Assembly: GCA_030549775.1 (NCBI GenBank)
Contig: CM060178.1
Coordinates: 72,881,152 to 72,945,151 of the forward strand
DNA: 64,000 bases
From: Tamarix chinensis
Lineage: Eukaryota; Streptophyta; Magnoliopsida; Caryophyllales; Tamaricaceae
Direction: 5' to 3'
The position numbers and the translations under genes are program-made. Under the pieces are notes generated by a model that saw only the letters and a program-made list of their open reading frames with translations, did not search any database and had not been told where the DNA came from. Of this stretch, positions 49,170 to 61,578 are shown piece after piece; the first letter of the stretch is position 1, and every line of letters starts with the position of its first letter.

Positions 49170-49435
49170 TTTTGACATATACCATTTATAAACTTGTTTG
49201 TTTGTTCGTTAATTGTACATATAACAAGCATAATAGTAGTAGTATTTCATTTAGTTACATAAAGTAGCTGCAATTGTACATTCATTGTATATATATATAA
49301 TAATAAAAAGAACAAGACGATACAATTATCTTTCCTATTCTTCCTCTTCTCTTATATCTTAGCTTCAAACTCTCTTTCTCATTTATCTATCACCTTTGAA
49401 ACTTTTCTATCATAGTTTAATGGTAGTTTCTAACA
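49170..49435 (+). repeat. Probable 3' LTR of the copia element
   Basis: Starts TTTTGACATATACC just after the polypurine tract and ends TTTCTAACA. The ends would be TGTT..AACA if one base at the left end has changed. About 266 bp. The 5' LTR is not in the window, so the limits cannot be confirmed by comparison. Confidence 0.5.
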
Positions 49436-52400
49436 AAACTTACAACTGTTGGATATTATCCATTCTGAAAAAATTAACTAGAGCATGTTGATCGTGTGCT
49501 AACGATTTTGTAGAGGGCAAGGAGTACTTGGAAACAATTAATAGTTCCTCAGTCGGGATAGTTTTTCATTTGCAGGTAATTATAGCACGTGGATGGAGTA
49601 GAACCTTCTGAATACAATGCAATTGCTGGTGTGGTAGAAAATCCTCTTTGGGTGATATATTTGTGGCTATGAAGTGGTACTGTCAGATGGTGTTTTCTAA
49701 TGATCGACGGGTTCAATATATAGCCTTATTCCTTATCACGAGAGCAAAGGAAACAATGGATGCATTGTAACATTTTGACGTAATCAGATTTAAGAATTTA
49801 TGGCGTTATGCTGGTGGACACCACCACAAAGAGGCATAGTATCAAGTTGAATGTGGCTGGATGCGCATGTAATGAGATAGACATGCTAGAGCCGTGGGCC
49901 TATTTTGAGATGACAAGGCTATGTGGGTGCATGGCTGCATCACAAATTTGGGGGCAGCCACAATGTTTGCGACTGTGGTTTGTGCTATATAGATTGGTTT
50001 GAGGATTGCGAGAGAGCTGCAGTTTGATCAAGTGACTATTCTATGTGTTGTGGGTCCAGCCCACATGTATCAGTAAAGTATGTATTCTATTTTATCATAA
50101 AGAATGGGCATTTGATAGCATTTTACTAATCTTGGATTAAGTCCAACTTGGGTTTATTATTTGGGCTTCTTAATTAAGCCTTTGGTATAAATACTTACTG
50201 TACAAATTAGAGCAGCAAGTGAGAGGTGTGAATTTAGAAAATTACACACATAATTAGAAGCAAAAGAAGAGAGGAAGACAAAGGGTTTGAAAGAAGAGTT
50301 ATTTGCGATTTTTCAAGGACAGCTTTCAGAAAGTTGTTGATTGCTAGAGTTTCCACTGTTGGATTTTGATGAAATTTGGTCACCTTGTTGGGGACACATA
50401 GGGTCTTATGTTGAACGGTTGGATCGTTGTTTTGAGATTTGGTTTGTCTATTATTGCATCGGGACTGAACCTCTAATTTGTGGTGATATTCTTCACCTTT
50501 GATCTCTTCTTACTTAATCTCTTATTTATGTACTTGTTGGTGGGTTGTGAATTGTTGTGAACCTGATTTGGGTTCATTTTCCCCTCAATTTATCATAATA
50601 AGAGAAGGAAATAGGGTGGACTTCTCAAATGTCCCGTGGTTTTTACTCTTCACATTGAAGGGCTTTTCCACATATAAATCGTGTATTGATTGGTTTATTT
50701 TTCTGATCTATTCGCTTATGTTTGCTGCCCATAATTGGTGGGTTACTTTGGTGAATTATTTGTTGTAGATTTGGGTTCTATTATTTGGTTGATTGTTTTA
50801 GTGTTGATCCTTGTAGATATTGTCATATACTACCGGGGCCTTTTCAGTGTGGGACTCGAGAGCTGTGGTTGGACTGACCCTAGAGGACGCCAGCTTGAAT
50901 ACCACCGAGAGATGAATGTTTTGCCGGAGCAATTAGGCTTTCACCTCAAGCATGTTTTTAGAGACGCACAATAACTGTGCAGATAGACAAGAAGCACTGT
51001 CTAGGGAGTATCCTCTAGGCACACATAAATTTGTTAGTCTGACTAGGGATCTTGATCTTGCTTTGTGTACCCACAATGTAGGTGTCATGATCGGTTGTAT
51101 TCGGTCAATAAAAGGTCTATGTCTTCCCTTTTCTTTACAAAAGAAAAAAGAAAAAAAATTCATATAAGGAATTTGGGGGGGGGGATATAGTCTCACCATA
51201 GAGCACTCCGTCAATTAATTAATTTGAAGGTACATTCATTGCTAACGTCAAGTGGCTCTTACATTTAGCTGATAGCCGCAAAGCATGGTAGCCCCAACCC
51301 CTGAGTTAAGGAAAAAATTCATATAAATGATCTGATAGTGCTAACCTAAAGAGAAGATGTGCCTTTTGAAGATGGCTTCTGGACGTAAAGGCTGCTCTAA
51401 GCTCTAATTGTACATCTGGTATTGTATATTCATTCAATCACACATTATAGATTGATTCCTGCCTTTCTCTATTGCCGTCGTTATAGCTAAATATTGACCT
51501 ACTGTTAATCAAAAGTATAGCCAAGTAGGCTGCTTTCATGATCCATAAGTGTAAAACTACCAATGCTATAACAACTGATATCAGAATTCACATAATCACA
51601 CGTTCCCAGTAGCAGCAAAAAGCATTATTATTACTCAGGGTAGTGAAGTTGCATTTGCCTATCGTTCCTGTTTCCAGTTTCGTCTCTATCCCTCATTTTC
51701 CTGCAGAAATGACCGTCAAGATAGACCTCATTCATGCATCACTATCATTTGAAAATCAGCCCTGGAGAACCAACAACGAATCTGACGTTCCTGGAGATAT
51801 ATGTATATATATATATGTGAAGAATTTGCTGATACGGTTTCAATAATAATCCTCTAGTAATTGTGTCATTGTTCTACTTCCCATCATTCATGTTTTGCAA
51901 TACATTGTTTAGAGAAGGAATAATAAAAAACTGTTGTTACCTGTTGATGAGGAGCACGCATAGTAAGTTTCTAGACTTACATTCACGTACCAAAAAGCGA
52001 CTTTCTTTTAATTTCAGTAAAGAAAACTCACAATACCTTTGTTCCATGCTTGTACACATGGATATATAATAAATGCTGACTTTGCTTCACTTTATACTAG
52101 GCCCTTTCCAATTAGACAAGAGAAACAAACACAAATCATTTAATTGAGGTCATATCCATAAGAAAATTGATGTCTATATGTGATAAGTTTATATTTTGAC
52201 ATATTTTATACTCTTATAATATTAACTTTTAGAATTTTAATTAAGTAATATAGGTGGATACTTATAATTTTATACTTAAGTGTTAATAATTATATAAATA
52301 TTATTATTTAAGCTAAAATAAAATAAATTAAATAAACTTAGAGTATAATATTACTTATTAATTTTTATTAAATTTTATTTTGTAGGTATTATTTTTAAAT

Positions 52401-53018
52401 AAAAAAAAATATCGGATCTTTGGACCAACCGCCTAAAAACAAAAGAACTAAAAAAGAGCCGCAACCAGAGCACGAAAGGAGAGTATAGAGGCGGCAGAAG
52501 GGAAAAGATGTCGACAGAGCTAACGTGGGAAAAAAAGGCAGTGCAGAGAGAGACGTGAGAGCCGCAAGTCAGAGGCCGCACGAAATTTAACAAACTAGTG
52601 CTATGACCAGAAGAGGGAGAGTGGAGGTAGCAGTGAGCCAGTGACCACTGGTCGGTGCCGCTGTTCAACCAATGCCGAAGAAAAAAAATAAAAGAATTTA
52701 ATTACAAAGAAATCTATACTACCGAGATAATAAGAAATAGGGAAGAATTGACCCAGTAGAATTTAATTAAGAAGAAATTAATTTTTCGTCTGAATAAATT
52801 CTCGATCTTTCATCCATAAGTAATTCTAGTTATTTCTTTCTCTATTTTTAATTTATATTTTGGATATATATTTCTGTGTAATTAATTTAATAATTATAGT
52901 TGGCTGATTATTTATTGTTAGGGAATAGATTGAAACCCTATATTAGGGTTTGAGATATAATTTTTTTTTCTTTTTTTTTTCATGAGATTATTCCATAACT
53001 TTATTTTAATTGTTATCG

Positions 53019-53057
<39 letters not shown>

Positions 53058-54438
53058 CTGTCGGGTATAATTTATATGGTGCTTGCTTTATTCTGGTGTC
53101 CTTATAAGTGATAGTATGTAGGATTATATACCTGCTAGGTGGCCATATAAATATGCTAGAATTTATATGTATAAATTGCAGTTAGGTTAGAAAACAAATC
53201 ACCTAATAGTTTTGTGATTTTAACTGAAGTAGTAAAGCATTTAGATAAGTGCGGGTCAAAGAAAGAAAATATAGCTAGACATGCTTAGTGTACTATTCTG
53301 GGTACTTAGATTGACAGCCTTCTAATTATACTTAATGCATTAAATCTAGTTACATATAGGAGACACTTGTTGCTGCTATACTGCTAGTATTTAATAGGAT
53401 TAATATTGGCGTTTTGTGGTATTAATTAATTACGGAAAGTAATATAAGGTGTATGGAATTGCTTTTGGTGTACAACTTAATCAATCTCTTTCTCATGATT
53501 AGATATTGATTTAGAAATTAGTATTATATTTTGACCCAATCTAGTGGTGGATTTCGGATTCCCTAGTATATTTATCATATATGTTGTTATCTATTATTTT
53601 TATTTTATTTTATTTATTATTTTTCTAATTTTATAATCCCCATTAGTATTTTTTGTATTTATTTTGTTTTGTTTTATTTAGGATTTTTATTTTTATTTTT
53701 AGCTAGTTATATACAAGTGGGCCCTCTCAATTCCTGATTTAGAACGATACTCTTATTTACCAATACTACAATTAATAACAAGAAGGTTTAAATTGCGTGT
53801 CGGCTATGACTACACTAACACGAGTAGTATTTCCTACCATGAAACAATGTATTGAAAACTTTCTCACAAATGATTTTACCAGGCACTAACATTCTAAAAA
53901 ATTAAAACCGCTAAGTTAATGAAGGCTAAAAGTATTAGAACCAAGAAACTCCAAACAAGTAAACTACATTTTCAGCCAACATAAACATTTGTTAGGCTAA
54001 TTGTACCGATACCAAAATAGCAAACCCTCAATATGCGGCTTATGCCTTGTTTTCCTCACCTTGTTTTCATATTAGATTTGATAAGTGATAAATATATAAA
54101 AGAAGTACAATATTATTTGGACAGTTTACACTCTTGATATATTATACATGATTTCATGGATTTCCTATGTGTATAGGTTAAATTTTCTAGTATATTAATG
54201 GATACTTGTATTTTGTTATTTTTTTTATAGGTGCACTCTTTGGATGTAAAAGAATGTCAAGATAGAGTAATATGAAGAATTAAAGCATCTAGTGAAAATA
54301 GCCTAACATGGATATGGCGTCATTTTTTTTTGTATAATTGCAACTCATTTGAAATTGAAGGATTTTGACCAATATGTCATTTGAAGTTGGAAAAATATAA
54401 AACATGAAAGATATAGTTCTTTTTCTAATATTTCTATC
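49436..54438. other. Largely unassigned intergenic DNA
   Basis: No intact gene is supported. The left part (49500-50040) has mixed short open stretches. AT microsatellites occur at about 51797-51814 and 53023-53055. A purine-rich patch with GCCGC motifs lies at 52430-52650. Sequence around 54070-54330 has the look of a degraded LTR. A G run (about 51174-51182) and an A-rich run follow AATAAA at about 51107. Confidence 0.4.
50046..50720 (+). repeat. Possible solo LTR of a Ty1/copia element
   Basis: Starts TGTTGTGGGTCCAGCCCACA, a start style common in plant copia LTRs. It contains a TATAAATA box (about 50191) and, near its presumed end, CACATTGAAGGGCTTTTCCA followed by CACATATAAATCGTG, which recalls a conserved 3' part of such LTRs. 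The right end is unclear and no target duplication was found. Confidence 0.35.
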
Positions 54439-54732
54439 CAGGTAATAAAATCGTGACTTTGATCATAATTGTGGTCATGATCATGATGTCATAGTATCAT
54501 AGCGCAGTGGAAGATATTTTATGTATTATGATTATCGTGACATAATTATGGATATTTTTTCACAACAAATGTTGACTAATGTCATTGATTATTGGCATAT
54601 ATTAGTCAAATATGGACTAAAAATATGCATGTGATTTCATTTCTATGTCGCATATGTGACATGTTGTGTATAATTTAGTCACAAATCCAATATATACCAA
54701 GGATATAATGATATATTAGTCTTTATTATTAT
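54439..54732 (+). mobile_element. MITE family M1, copy 3
   Basis: 294 bp beginning AGGTAATAAAATCGTG and ending TTTATTATTAT, alignable by eye to the two intronic copies (AATTGTGGTC, GATATTTTAT, CGTGACATAATTATGG). It is more diverged, with CpG-like positions changed to TG/CA. Flanks ATTTCTATCC and GTTTCCATAA agree at most positions, a decayed duplication. Confidence 0.6.
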
Positions 54733-55299
54733 GTTTCCATAACACATAAATAACCTCCTTTTGACTCAAAAGGAATAAGTTATGACCATAATACAAAAGT
54801 TTATCACAATATGCAAAACAACAACCAACACAAACTTGCAACACAACTGTTTTGGGTACCTATGCCTAATGTGTTTCTCACCTGTTCTTTAGAGTGCAAT
54901 ACTAGAATCTAGCATTGAACACAACTCAAAAGAACTATTATGCCCAATGCACATGTTCCATGTTTGACACTTCAAATTTCAAGTGTTGCCACTTATTTCA
55001 TTTGGAGATTAACTCAGGCATCTGAAGGGACACATGAGATGTTATTTATTTATTTATTTTGTCTCTTTTTCAAAGTTTTTTTTTATGAGAGGGAGAATAA
55101 GAAGAAAGATGAAAGAACCTTTTTATGTGATTCTCTCTCTAATTTTTTAGATTAATGTAATTTCAATCTTCTATCTTATTGAAGCAACTTCCACACTTCT
55201 TACTTATAGAAGGTGGAGCATGATATTACTTCAAGCTAGGTGAAGGTTGAGGGTGAGTAGGATATCAGAGAGCCTTTTGATAGACCCACTATTCTTAAA
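54733..55299. other. Unassigned intergenic DNA
   Basis: AT-rich, no recognisable protein or transposon end. Confidence 0.4.
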
Positions 55300-55628
55300 G
55301 TCGGCGGATCCAGACAGTAGGTGGAGTAAAGAGGTGTTGCACCAGGTAAAGGATAAAGGATTGTTAAACCTCTAGTTAGATATGGTTATGAAGAATTGGC
55401 TGATTATTCTTTATCTAGTGGAGAGATAGTTGTTGATGTGCATGAGCCAACATTATTCTCAAATTCTATTGATAGTACTAATTCTACTAATTGGTGTGCT
55501 ACTATGGAGGAGGGTTGGATTCCTTATTAAAGAATCAGATATGGGAACTTGTGAAGGCCCTTAGTAAGAAAAAGATTGTTGATTGCAAGTGGGCGTACAA
55601 GTTAAGATAGGGAGCTCTAGGGGTTGAG
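55300..55628 (+). pseudogene. Ty1/copia RT N-terminal fragment
   Basis: Reads a spacer with VRYGYEELADYSL (about 55370), then NWCATMEE, NQIWELVKALSKKKIVDCKW and AYKLR-GALGVE (to 55628). This corresponds to the start of the copia reverse transcriptase (W..AM..E...L..N.TWELV..P..K..V.CKWV). It stops exactly where the gypsy LTR begins. One frameshift and one stop are visible. Confidence 0.8.
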
Positions 55629-56520
55629 TGTGATACCCCTTTCTCTCAAACCTTAATTATCATATGTGATTGGCTTAATACCATTTCTAAAAAAACATAT
55701 ATATGCTATTATAAAGTATCATTCCATTTGTGTTAAATTTTAGACATTTCGCAAATCATTTATCTCGTGTACATAAAACACATTTATTGTAATTATTCCA
55801 ATTACTGTATTTTCACTCTTTTTGACACCTTCAAAAATTTTGGATTGGTCTAAAAATATTTTTGAGTTCATTTTTCCATTCTATTCATTCATGTTTCACC
55901 CTTTACTTTAGAATTGTTAAATTGTGGAACAATTTGTTTACAAGATTAGACAATTTTAGCCGTTGGATATTTTTAATCAATTAGTCATCAAATGAGTTTT
56001 GAGGCCAAATATTTTTATATATTTAGTTTTCCAAAAATACTCTGCATCAATTTGTGGTAATTTGAACCCCCCATTATTCATTTTGTGCATTTGAGGAAAA
56101 ATATATTTCTGTGACTTATCTATTTTTCCATTTTGCTTGTTTTTTTATTTGTCGATCTTCAAACCAACTTTGATATCCAATATTTTTATATATTTAAGTT
56201 TCTCAAATTATTCGGGACCTTTCCTTAAATTTTTATAATTTTTGTAACTCAATTGATATTTTTTCAAATAAGTGCCAATTATTGGACTTTCTTATAATTT
56301 AATTAACCAAAATAAATTGTAACCAACACTCTAACTATTATTTTAATCCTAAATATTCTCCTAACCAAACCCAACTAAATAGTGTAACCAATATTATAAT
56401 CATAATTTTATGACATTTCTCTTACAAATTCAATCATAGCATAACCTATCTCTTACAACCCTAATCCTAACACTCAAGTGAGGCTAGAGTAAAATAAAAC
56501 ACACACTCCACACTTAAGTG
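55629..56520 (+). repeat. Truncated 5' LTR of the deleted chromovirus
   Basis: Starts TGTGATACCCCTTTCTCTC and matches the 3' LTR over its first 880 or so bases, for example ATATGTGATTGGCTTA, AAAACACATTTATTGTAATT and CACTCAAGTGAGGC. Similarity stops near 56520, before the RT coding region. Confidence 0.85.
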
Positions 56521-56539
56521 AAGAACCATTATCCACTAC

Positions 56540-59113
56540 CACTGATAGATGACTTGTTTGATTAGCTTCGTGGTGCTAGGATCTTCTCAAAGATTGATTT
56601 GAGGTCTGGGTATTATTAGCTTTGGATAGCAAAGGCAGATATCCCAAAGAAAGATTTTGTATGAGGTACAAACATTATGAGTTTACGGTGATGCCATTTG
56701 GGCTCACCAATGCACCTGCAGCTTTCATGGATTTGATGAACCATATATTCTAATTGTACCTGGATTAGTTTGTGGTGGTCTTCATTAATGATATTTTGAT
56801 ATACTTTCTAAGTAATGAAGATCATAAATAAACCTCAAGATGGTTTTAACACTTCTTAGAGAGCATAGGATTTATGCCAAACTCTATAAGCATGAGATCT
56901 AGGTGTTAGAGGTTTCCTTTTTAGGACATGTGGTGATTGTGAGTGGGGTTTCTATTGATCCGGCAAATGTCAGGCTATTTTAGATTGGAGGGCACCTATT
57001 TATGTGATTGAAGTTCAGATTTTTCTAGGATTAGCTAGGTATTATCTTCACGTTGTTCATAAATTTTCAAGGGTAGCTTAACCATTAACAAATTTACTGA
57101 AGAAGACGACATGATTTCATCGAGATATTGATTGTGAAGAGGCATTCCAAGAGTTGAAGTATCTTCTTACTATCGCATCAATTTTGACTTTGCCCTCAGG
57201 TTTTGATGGATTCTAGGTTTACAACGATACTTTAAATCATGGTTTAGGGTGTGTTCAATACAATATGGCCGAATGGTTACTTATGCCTCGAGTCAGTTGA
57301 AGCAGCATGAATAGAATTACATAACACATGATCTTGAGCTTGTAGCAGTAGTCTTTGCATTGATGATCTGGAAGCACTACTTATAAAGGGTTTAATGTAA
57401 TTTCCATACCGACCATAAGAGCCATAAGTATATTTTCACTCAATGAGAGCTGAAAATGAGGCAGAGGAGATGGTTAGAGTTGGTTAAGGACTATGACCTT
57501 GCATTGACCTACCGTAAGGGTAAGGCTAATATAGTTGCAGATGCTTTGAATCAGAAGATAACCCATTATTTGAATTCAATGGTGGCCTCTTATCATTTAT
57601 GAGAGGAGCTAAGAGGCATGGGTATTTAGCTCATTTGTCATGGTGATTTAGAGATATAGATGAGTTTCTTGAAGGTTATGCCTTCCTTATTTGATAAGAT
57701 TTAAGCTGGGCAGTCCAGTGATTTCAAGCTTGAGCGTATTCAATCAAAGATTGTGAAGGGCAGAACTCATGGTTTTAGAATTCATGACAATGGTAGAATT
57801 TGATATAGAGCTAGGTGGTATGTTTTGTAGAGTTGTGCTGAGCTCAAGCAGTGGATTATGGAGAAGGGGCATTGTACTTCTTATTCTATCCACCCTAGAG
57901 GAGATAAGCTATATAAGGACTTGCGATAGATTTATTGGTGGCCTCACATGAAGTGAGAGGTGGTGGAATTTGTGGCGAGATGCTTGACTTATCATAAGGT
58001 TAATATTGAGCATCAGAGATTGACATGTCTAGTTTAGTCTTTAGAGGTTTGTAAATGGAAGTGGGAATCCATCTTAATGGATTTCATATCATGTTTACCT
58101 AGGACATGTGGCAGTTATGATATGATTTGGGTTATTATTGACAGGTTGATGAAGTCAGTAGTGTTTGTGCCAATGAAGGCTACTTGGAGTATAGACCAGC
58201 TATCCACAACATACATAAGGTATGCATTAAGGTACCATGGTGTTCACTCTAACATAGTCTTTGATAAAGATTCGATGTTCTTGTCATATTTCTGGGAAAA
58301 GTTGTAGGAGGATATGGGCACAAAGTTGAAGATAAGTACTGCTTTTCACCGAACTATTGATGGTCAGACTATGCGTATGATACATACATTAGAGGATGTG
58401 TTTTGGTCATGTGCACTTGATTTTTAGGGAAATTAGGAGGATTGCTTAGATCTAATTGATTTCTCTTACAATAATAGTCATTATGCAAACATTAGGATGA
58501 AAATATTTGAGGCCTTATATGGATGAAAGTGCCAGAGTCCCCTATGTTGGAATAACATCATTGAGACTATAGTGATGGGAATGGATCTTATTAATAAGAC
58601 CACTCGACACATTTGTTTGATTCAGGATCAAATGAGAGAAGCTTAAGATAGACAAAAGAGTTATGCCTACAAGAGTAGGAGGACAGATATAAGGTGGGTG
58701 TCTCACCTACCATGGGTGTTCAGAGGTTTGGAAGAAGAGGCAAGCTTAGCCCACTATACATTACTCCATTCGAGATTCTAGAAAGAGTGGATGAGGCCGC
58801 CTACTGTCTAGCTTATCCTATGGAGTTAGCTCGAGTTCACAATGTTTTCCACATTTCTTAGTTACAAAAGTATGTTGCTGATCCCTTACACGTTATCTAG
58901 TATGAATAGATCGAGCTTGATGACTCTTTGACCTACGAGTAGAGGCCATTGAGGATCCTTGACACCAAATTAAGACAAACCCAAACAAGTGAAAATTTAC
59001 TTGTTAATCTTCTTTGGAGTTGCTATGGAGCCAAGGAGGCCACATGGGAGACAGAGAGAGACATGAAGGAGTCACACCTAGAGCTTTTCATTGAAGGTGT
59101 GTTCATAGATTAA
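56540..59113 (+). pseudogene. pol pseudogene of the deleted chromovirus (RT, RNase H, integrase, chromodomain)
   Basis: RT starts with [16 protein letters not shown] (about 56563), then [12 protein letters not shown] coding near 56690 and a decayed catalytic region near 56780 (INDI in place of the usual aspartate pair context). RNase H has ITHDLELVAVVFAL (about 57321) and KGKANIVADALN (about 57520). Integrase runs from about 58077 (DFISCLPRTCGSYDMIWVII) to AFHRTIDGQT (about 58340) and beyond. The C-terminus has EATWETERDMKESHLELF (about 59037-59090), a chromodomain-type ending. The stop is at 59111-59113. Many stops and frameshifts are present. Confidence 0.85.
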
Positions 59114-59231
59114 CTCTCTTTTAAGGGGGTAGTACCTTTTGTGTCACTAAATTTAGGTTGTTCGCCTTTATTCTTTCCAATCTTTTAATTCCTTAACTTT
59201 GGGGACACAGTCTCTTTTAAAGGGGTAGTAA

Positions 59232-59297
59232 TGTAATACCCCATTCTCTCAAATCCTAATTACTATATGTGATTGGCTTAGTAGTACGTCTAAAAAA

Positions 59298-59334
<37 letters not shown>

Positions 59335-61578
59335 TGCTATTATTAAGTCTCATTCCATTCTTGTTAATTTTTAGACATTTTGCCTATCATTTCTCTTATG
59401 TGCGTAAAACACATTTATTGTAATTCTTCCAATTCTTTTGTTTTCACTATTTTGACTCCTTCAAAATTTTTGGATTGATCTAAAAATATGTTTGATCCAT
59501 TTTATTCATTCATGTTTCACTCTTTCCTTCCAAATTGTTAAATTGTAAAAAACTTAGTTTACACGATCAAATGATTTTAGCCATTTTTCCTATTTTTAAT
59601 CCCTTGGTCATGAAATAAGTTCCAAGACCAAATATTTTTATATATTTGATTTTCTAAAAATATTCTGCAACAGTCTGTAGTATTTTGAACACCCCATTAT
59701 TCATTTTGTACATTTGTAGAAAAATATTTTTCCATGACTTATTCGTTTTTGTCATTTTTTCCTGTTTTCCATAAATCAAGCTTAAAACTAGCTCTGATAT
59801 CTAATATTTTTATATATTTAAGTTTATAAAGTTATCCGGGACCTTTCCACAAATTTTTATGCTTTTTAGAACTCAATCGATATATTTCCCTATAAGTGCT
59901 CATTATTAGACTTTTTTACAATTTAATTGACTAAAATAAACTGTAACTAGTACTCTAACCATTCTTTTAATCCTAAATATTCTCCTAACCAAACCAAATT
60001 AGATTTATAACTTAGTTACTTTTCACCCAATTGACCAAATAGTACAACTAGTACTATAATCATGATTTTATGATATTTTTCTTGCACACTCAACTATAAC
60101 TTAGCCTATCTCTTACACCCCTAATCTTAGCACTCAAGTGAGGCAAGTGTAATAAAAAAAATAAATCCACACTCCTCCCTATTTGATCTCACTTTATTTT
60201 TGCTAAATCGAGCATTCCATTATAAAATGCACATAAAATTATAATTTTTTTATTAGTGTTCGAAGTTGATTACTTTCCAATATACAGCAAGTTATTCTCT
60301 CTCTTTAGTTGTCCTATTCCTTTGGTTTTTTTTTCTTTGGAAATATTGCATTGCATAATATGACTCCATATAATTTAAATCCTTGAAGTCAAGCTCGTTC
60401 GAGCTTATTCATAACCAAATTTTTTCTTCCCGACCAACTTCATAAAATCAACAAAGATAAATTTTTTTGTGACTTCCATCAGCTACCATGCCTCAATCTT
60501 GATTCATTTACTATATATTATTCTTTGGTATTGTTTCTTGCATGTTATAACTCATCTAGGGACCCTTATTTCCAAGGAAATCGTTCCCTTGTCCTCTCCT
60601 TTTTCCTCTCCTAAAGTGGAAGATCAAATTAGGATTTTGGGTCTTTTAAAGTCTCCTCTTAGAGTTATGTTGTGATGTTTATTTATATTACGTCAGCTAT
60701 TGTTACATATATTTCGCTTTAATTTGTTTCATATCTACTCTATCTAAGTCATAATTTTAATAAGAATTTTGTTCACTTAAATATTATGACCTAATAACCC
60801 TAATTAGACTTTGTTCAATGGGAAGACCTGAGTGTGACCAATTGCTCCACTAGTGGTATTTATTAGGCTACTTGGCTTCGACCTTTAGTTAGATTGGAAA
60901 CCTCCAAGCCCTTACTATATGCCAAGTGGTACCCATGGTAAGTAAGTTGCTCATTTTCAACTATTAACTTAGTATTATGTGTAGTGGTCACATAAATGGT
61001 TAAGGTTAACAAGAGAACAATAGAAGATTTGGATGGGTAATGTGGTTGGTTGTCCTATACATCAAGTTAATATTGCTTATTAATTATGTTTATGTATACT
61101 TATTATCCTTACATTGTAAAAAAGAAGCTTAGTTGTTCCCCTAGCTAAGTCCTTATAGTTTTAAATGGGGTTATAATTGATGATATATTAACGGTGGTGA
61201 GTAGATGACCTTATGTAGGTTGAATGTGACCATACTACTAGTGGTGGCGTTCTTGTTGGGAAAAAGTGACGAGAGTGATGGTGACCCTTTTTAGATTCTT
61301 TCTAGTATTTTAATGGTCTTTTGGTTTTTCCTAATTATGTAGTTGATAAAGTTCTTTTTCCTTATATTTAACTTGGACATTTAATATGACTTAGATATGA
61401 GTCACTTTTGATTTAGGTTGGTTTCTTAATGATGAATTGAGTATCTCTAGCCTTAATAACTAATATAAGTAAAACAATATGGTCCACTTAAACTAGTCAT
61501 AAAGGCAACTCCTCTATTTTTTTAATTATTTTCCGCATTTATTTAAGTGTTTGGTTTTCTAAAAATGGGGGCATTACA
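59232..61578 (+). repeat. 3' LTR of the deleted chromovirus, 2.35 kb
   Basis: Starts TGTAATACCCC and ends GGGGGCATTACA, complementary over 11 of 12 bases. It includes a TA microsatellite (about 59302-59328). The right end rests on the terminal inverted repeat only, since the 5' LTR is truncated. Confidence 0.7.

Larger units (their letters stand above)
55629..61578 (+). mobile_element. Internally deleted Ty3/gypsy chromovirus
   Basis: A partial 5' LTR (55629 to about 56520) is followed directly by RT, so the rest of the 5' LTR, the primer site, gag and protease are gone. RT to chromodomain spans 56540-59113, a polypurine-like tract (CTTTTAAAGGGGTAGTA) follows, and a complete 3' LTR ends at 61578. 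No matching target duplication was found (TTGAG versus CAAGT). The chromodomain and long LTR suggest the Tekay/Del group; this is inferred. Confidence 0.8.

Noticed and set aside
49500..50045. Possible pentatricopeptide-repeat gene remnant
   Set aside because: A few phrases loosely recall PPR spacing, but frames break constantly and no clear 35-residue repeat could be laid out.
50933..51214. Short genes on both strands around 50.9-51.2 kb
   Set aside because: Overlapping antisense frames without domains; only an AATAAA and an A-rich stretch hint at a transcript end.
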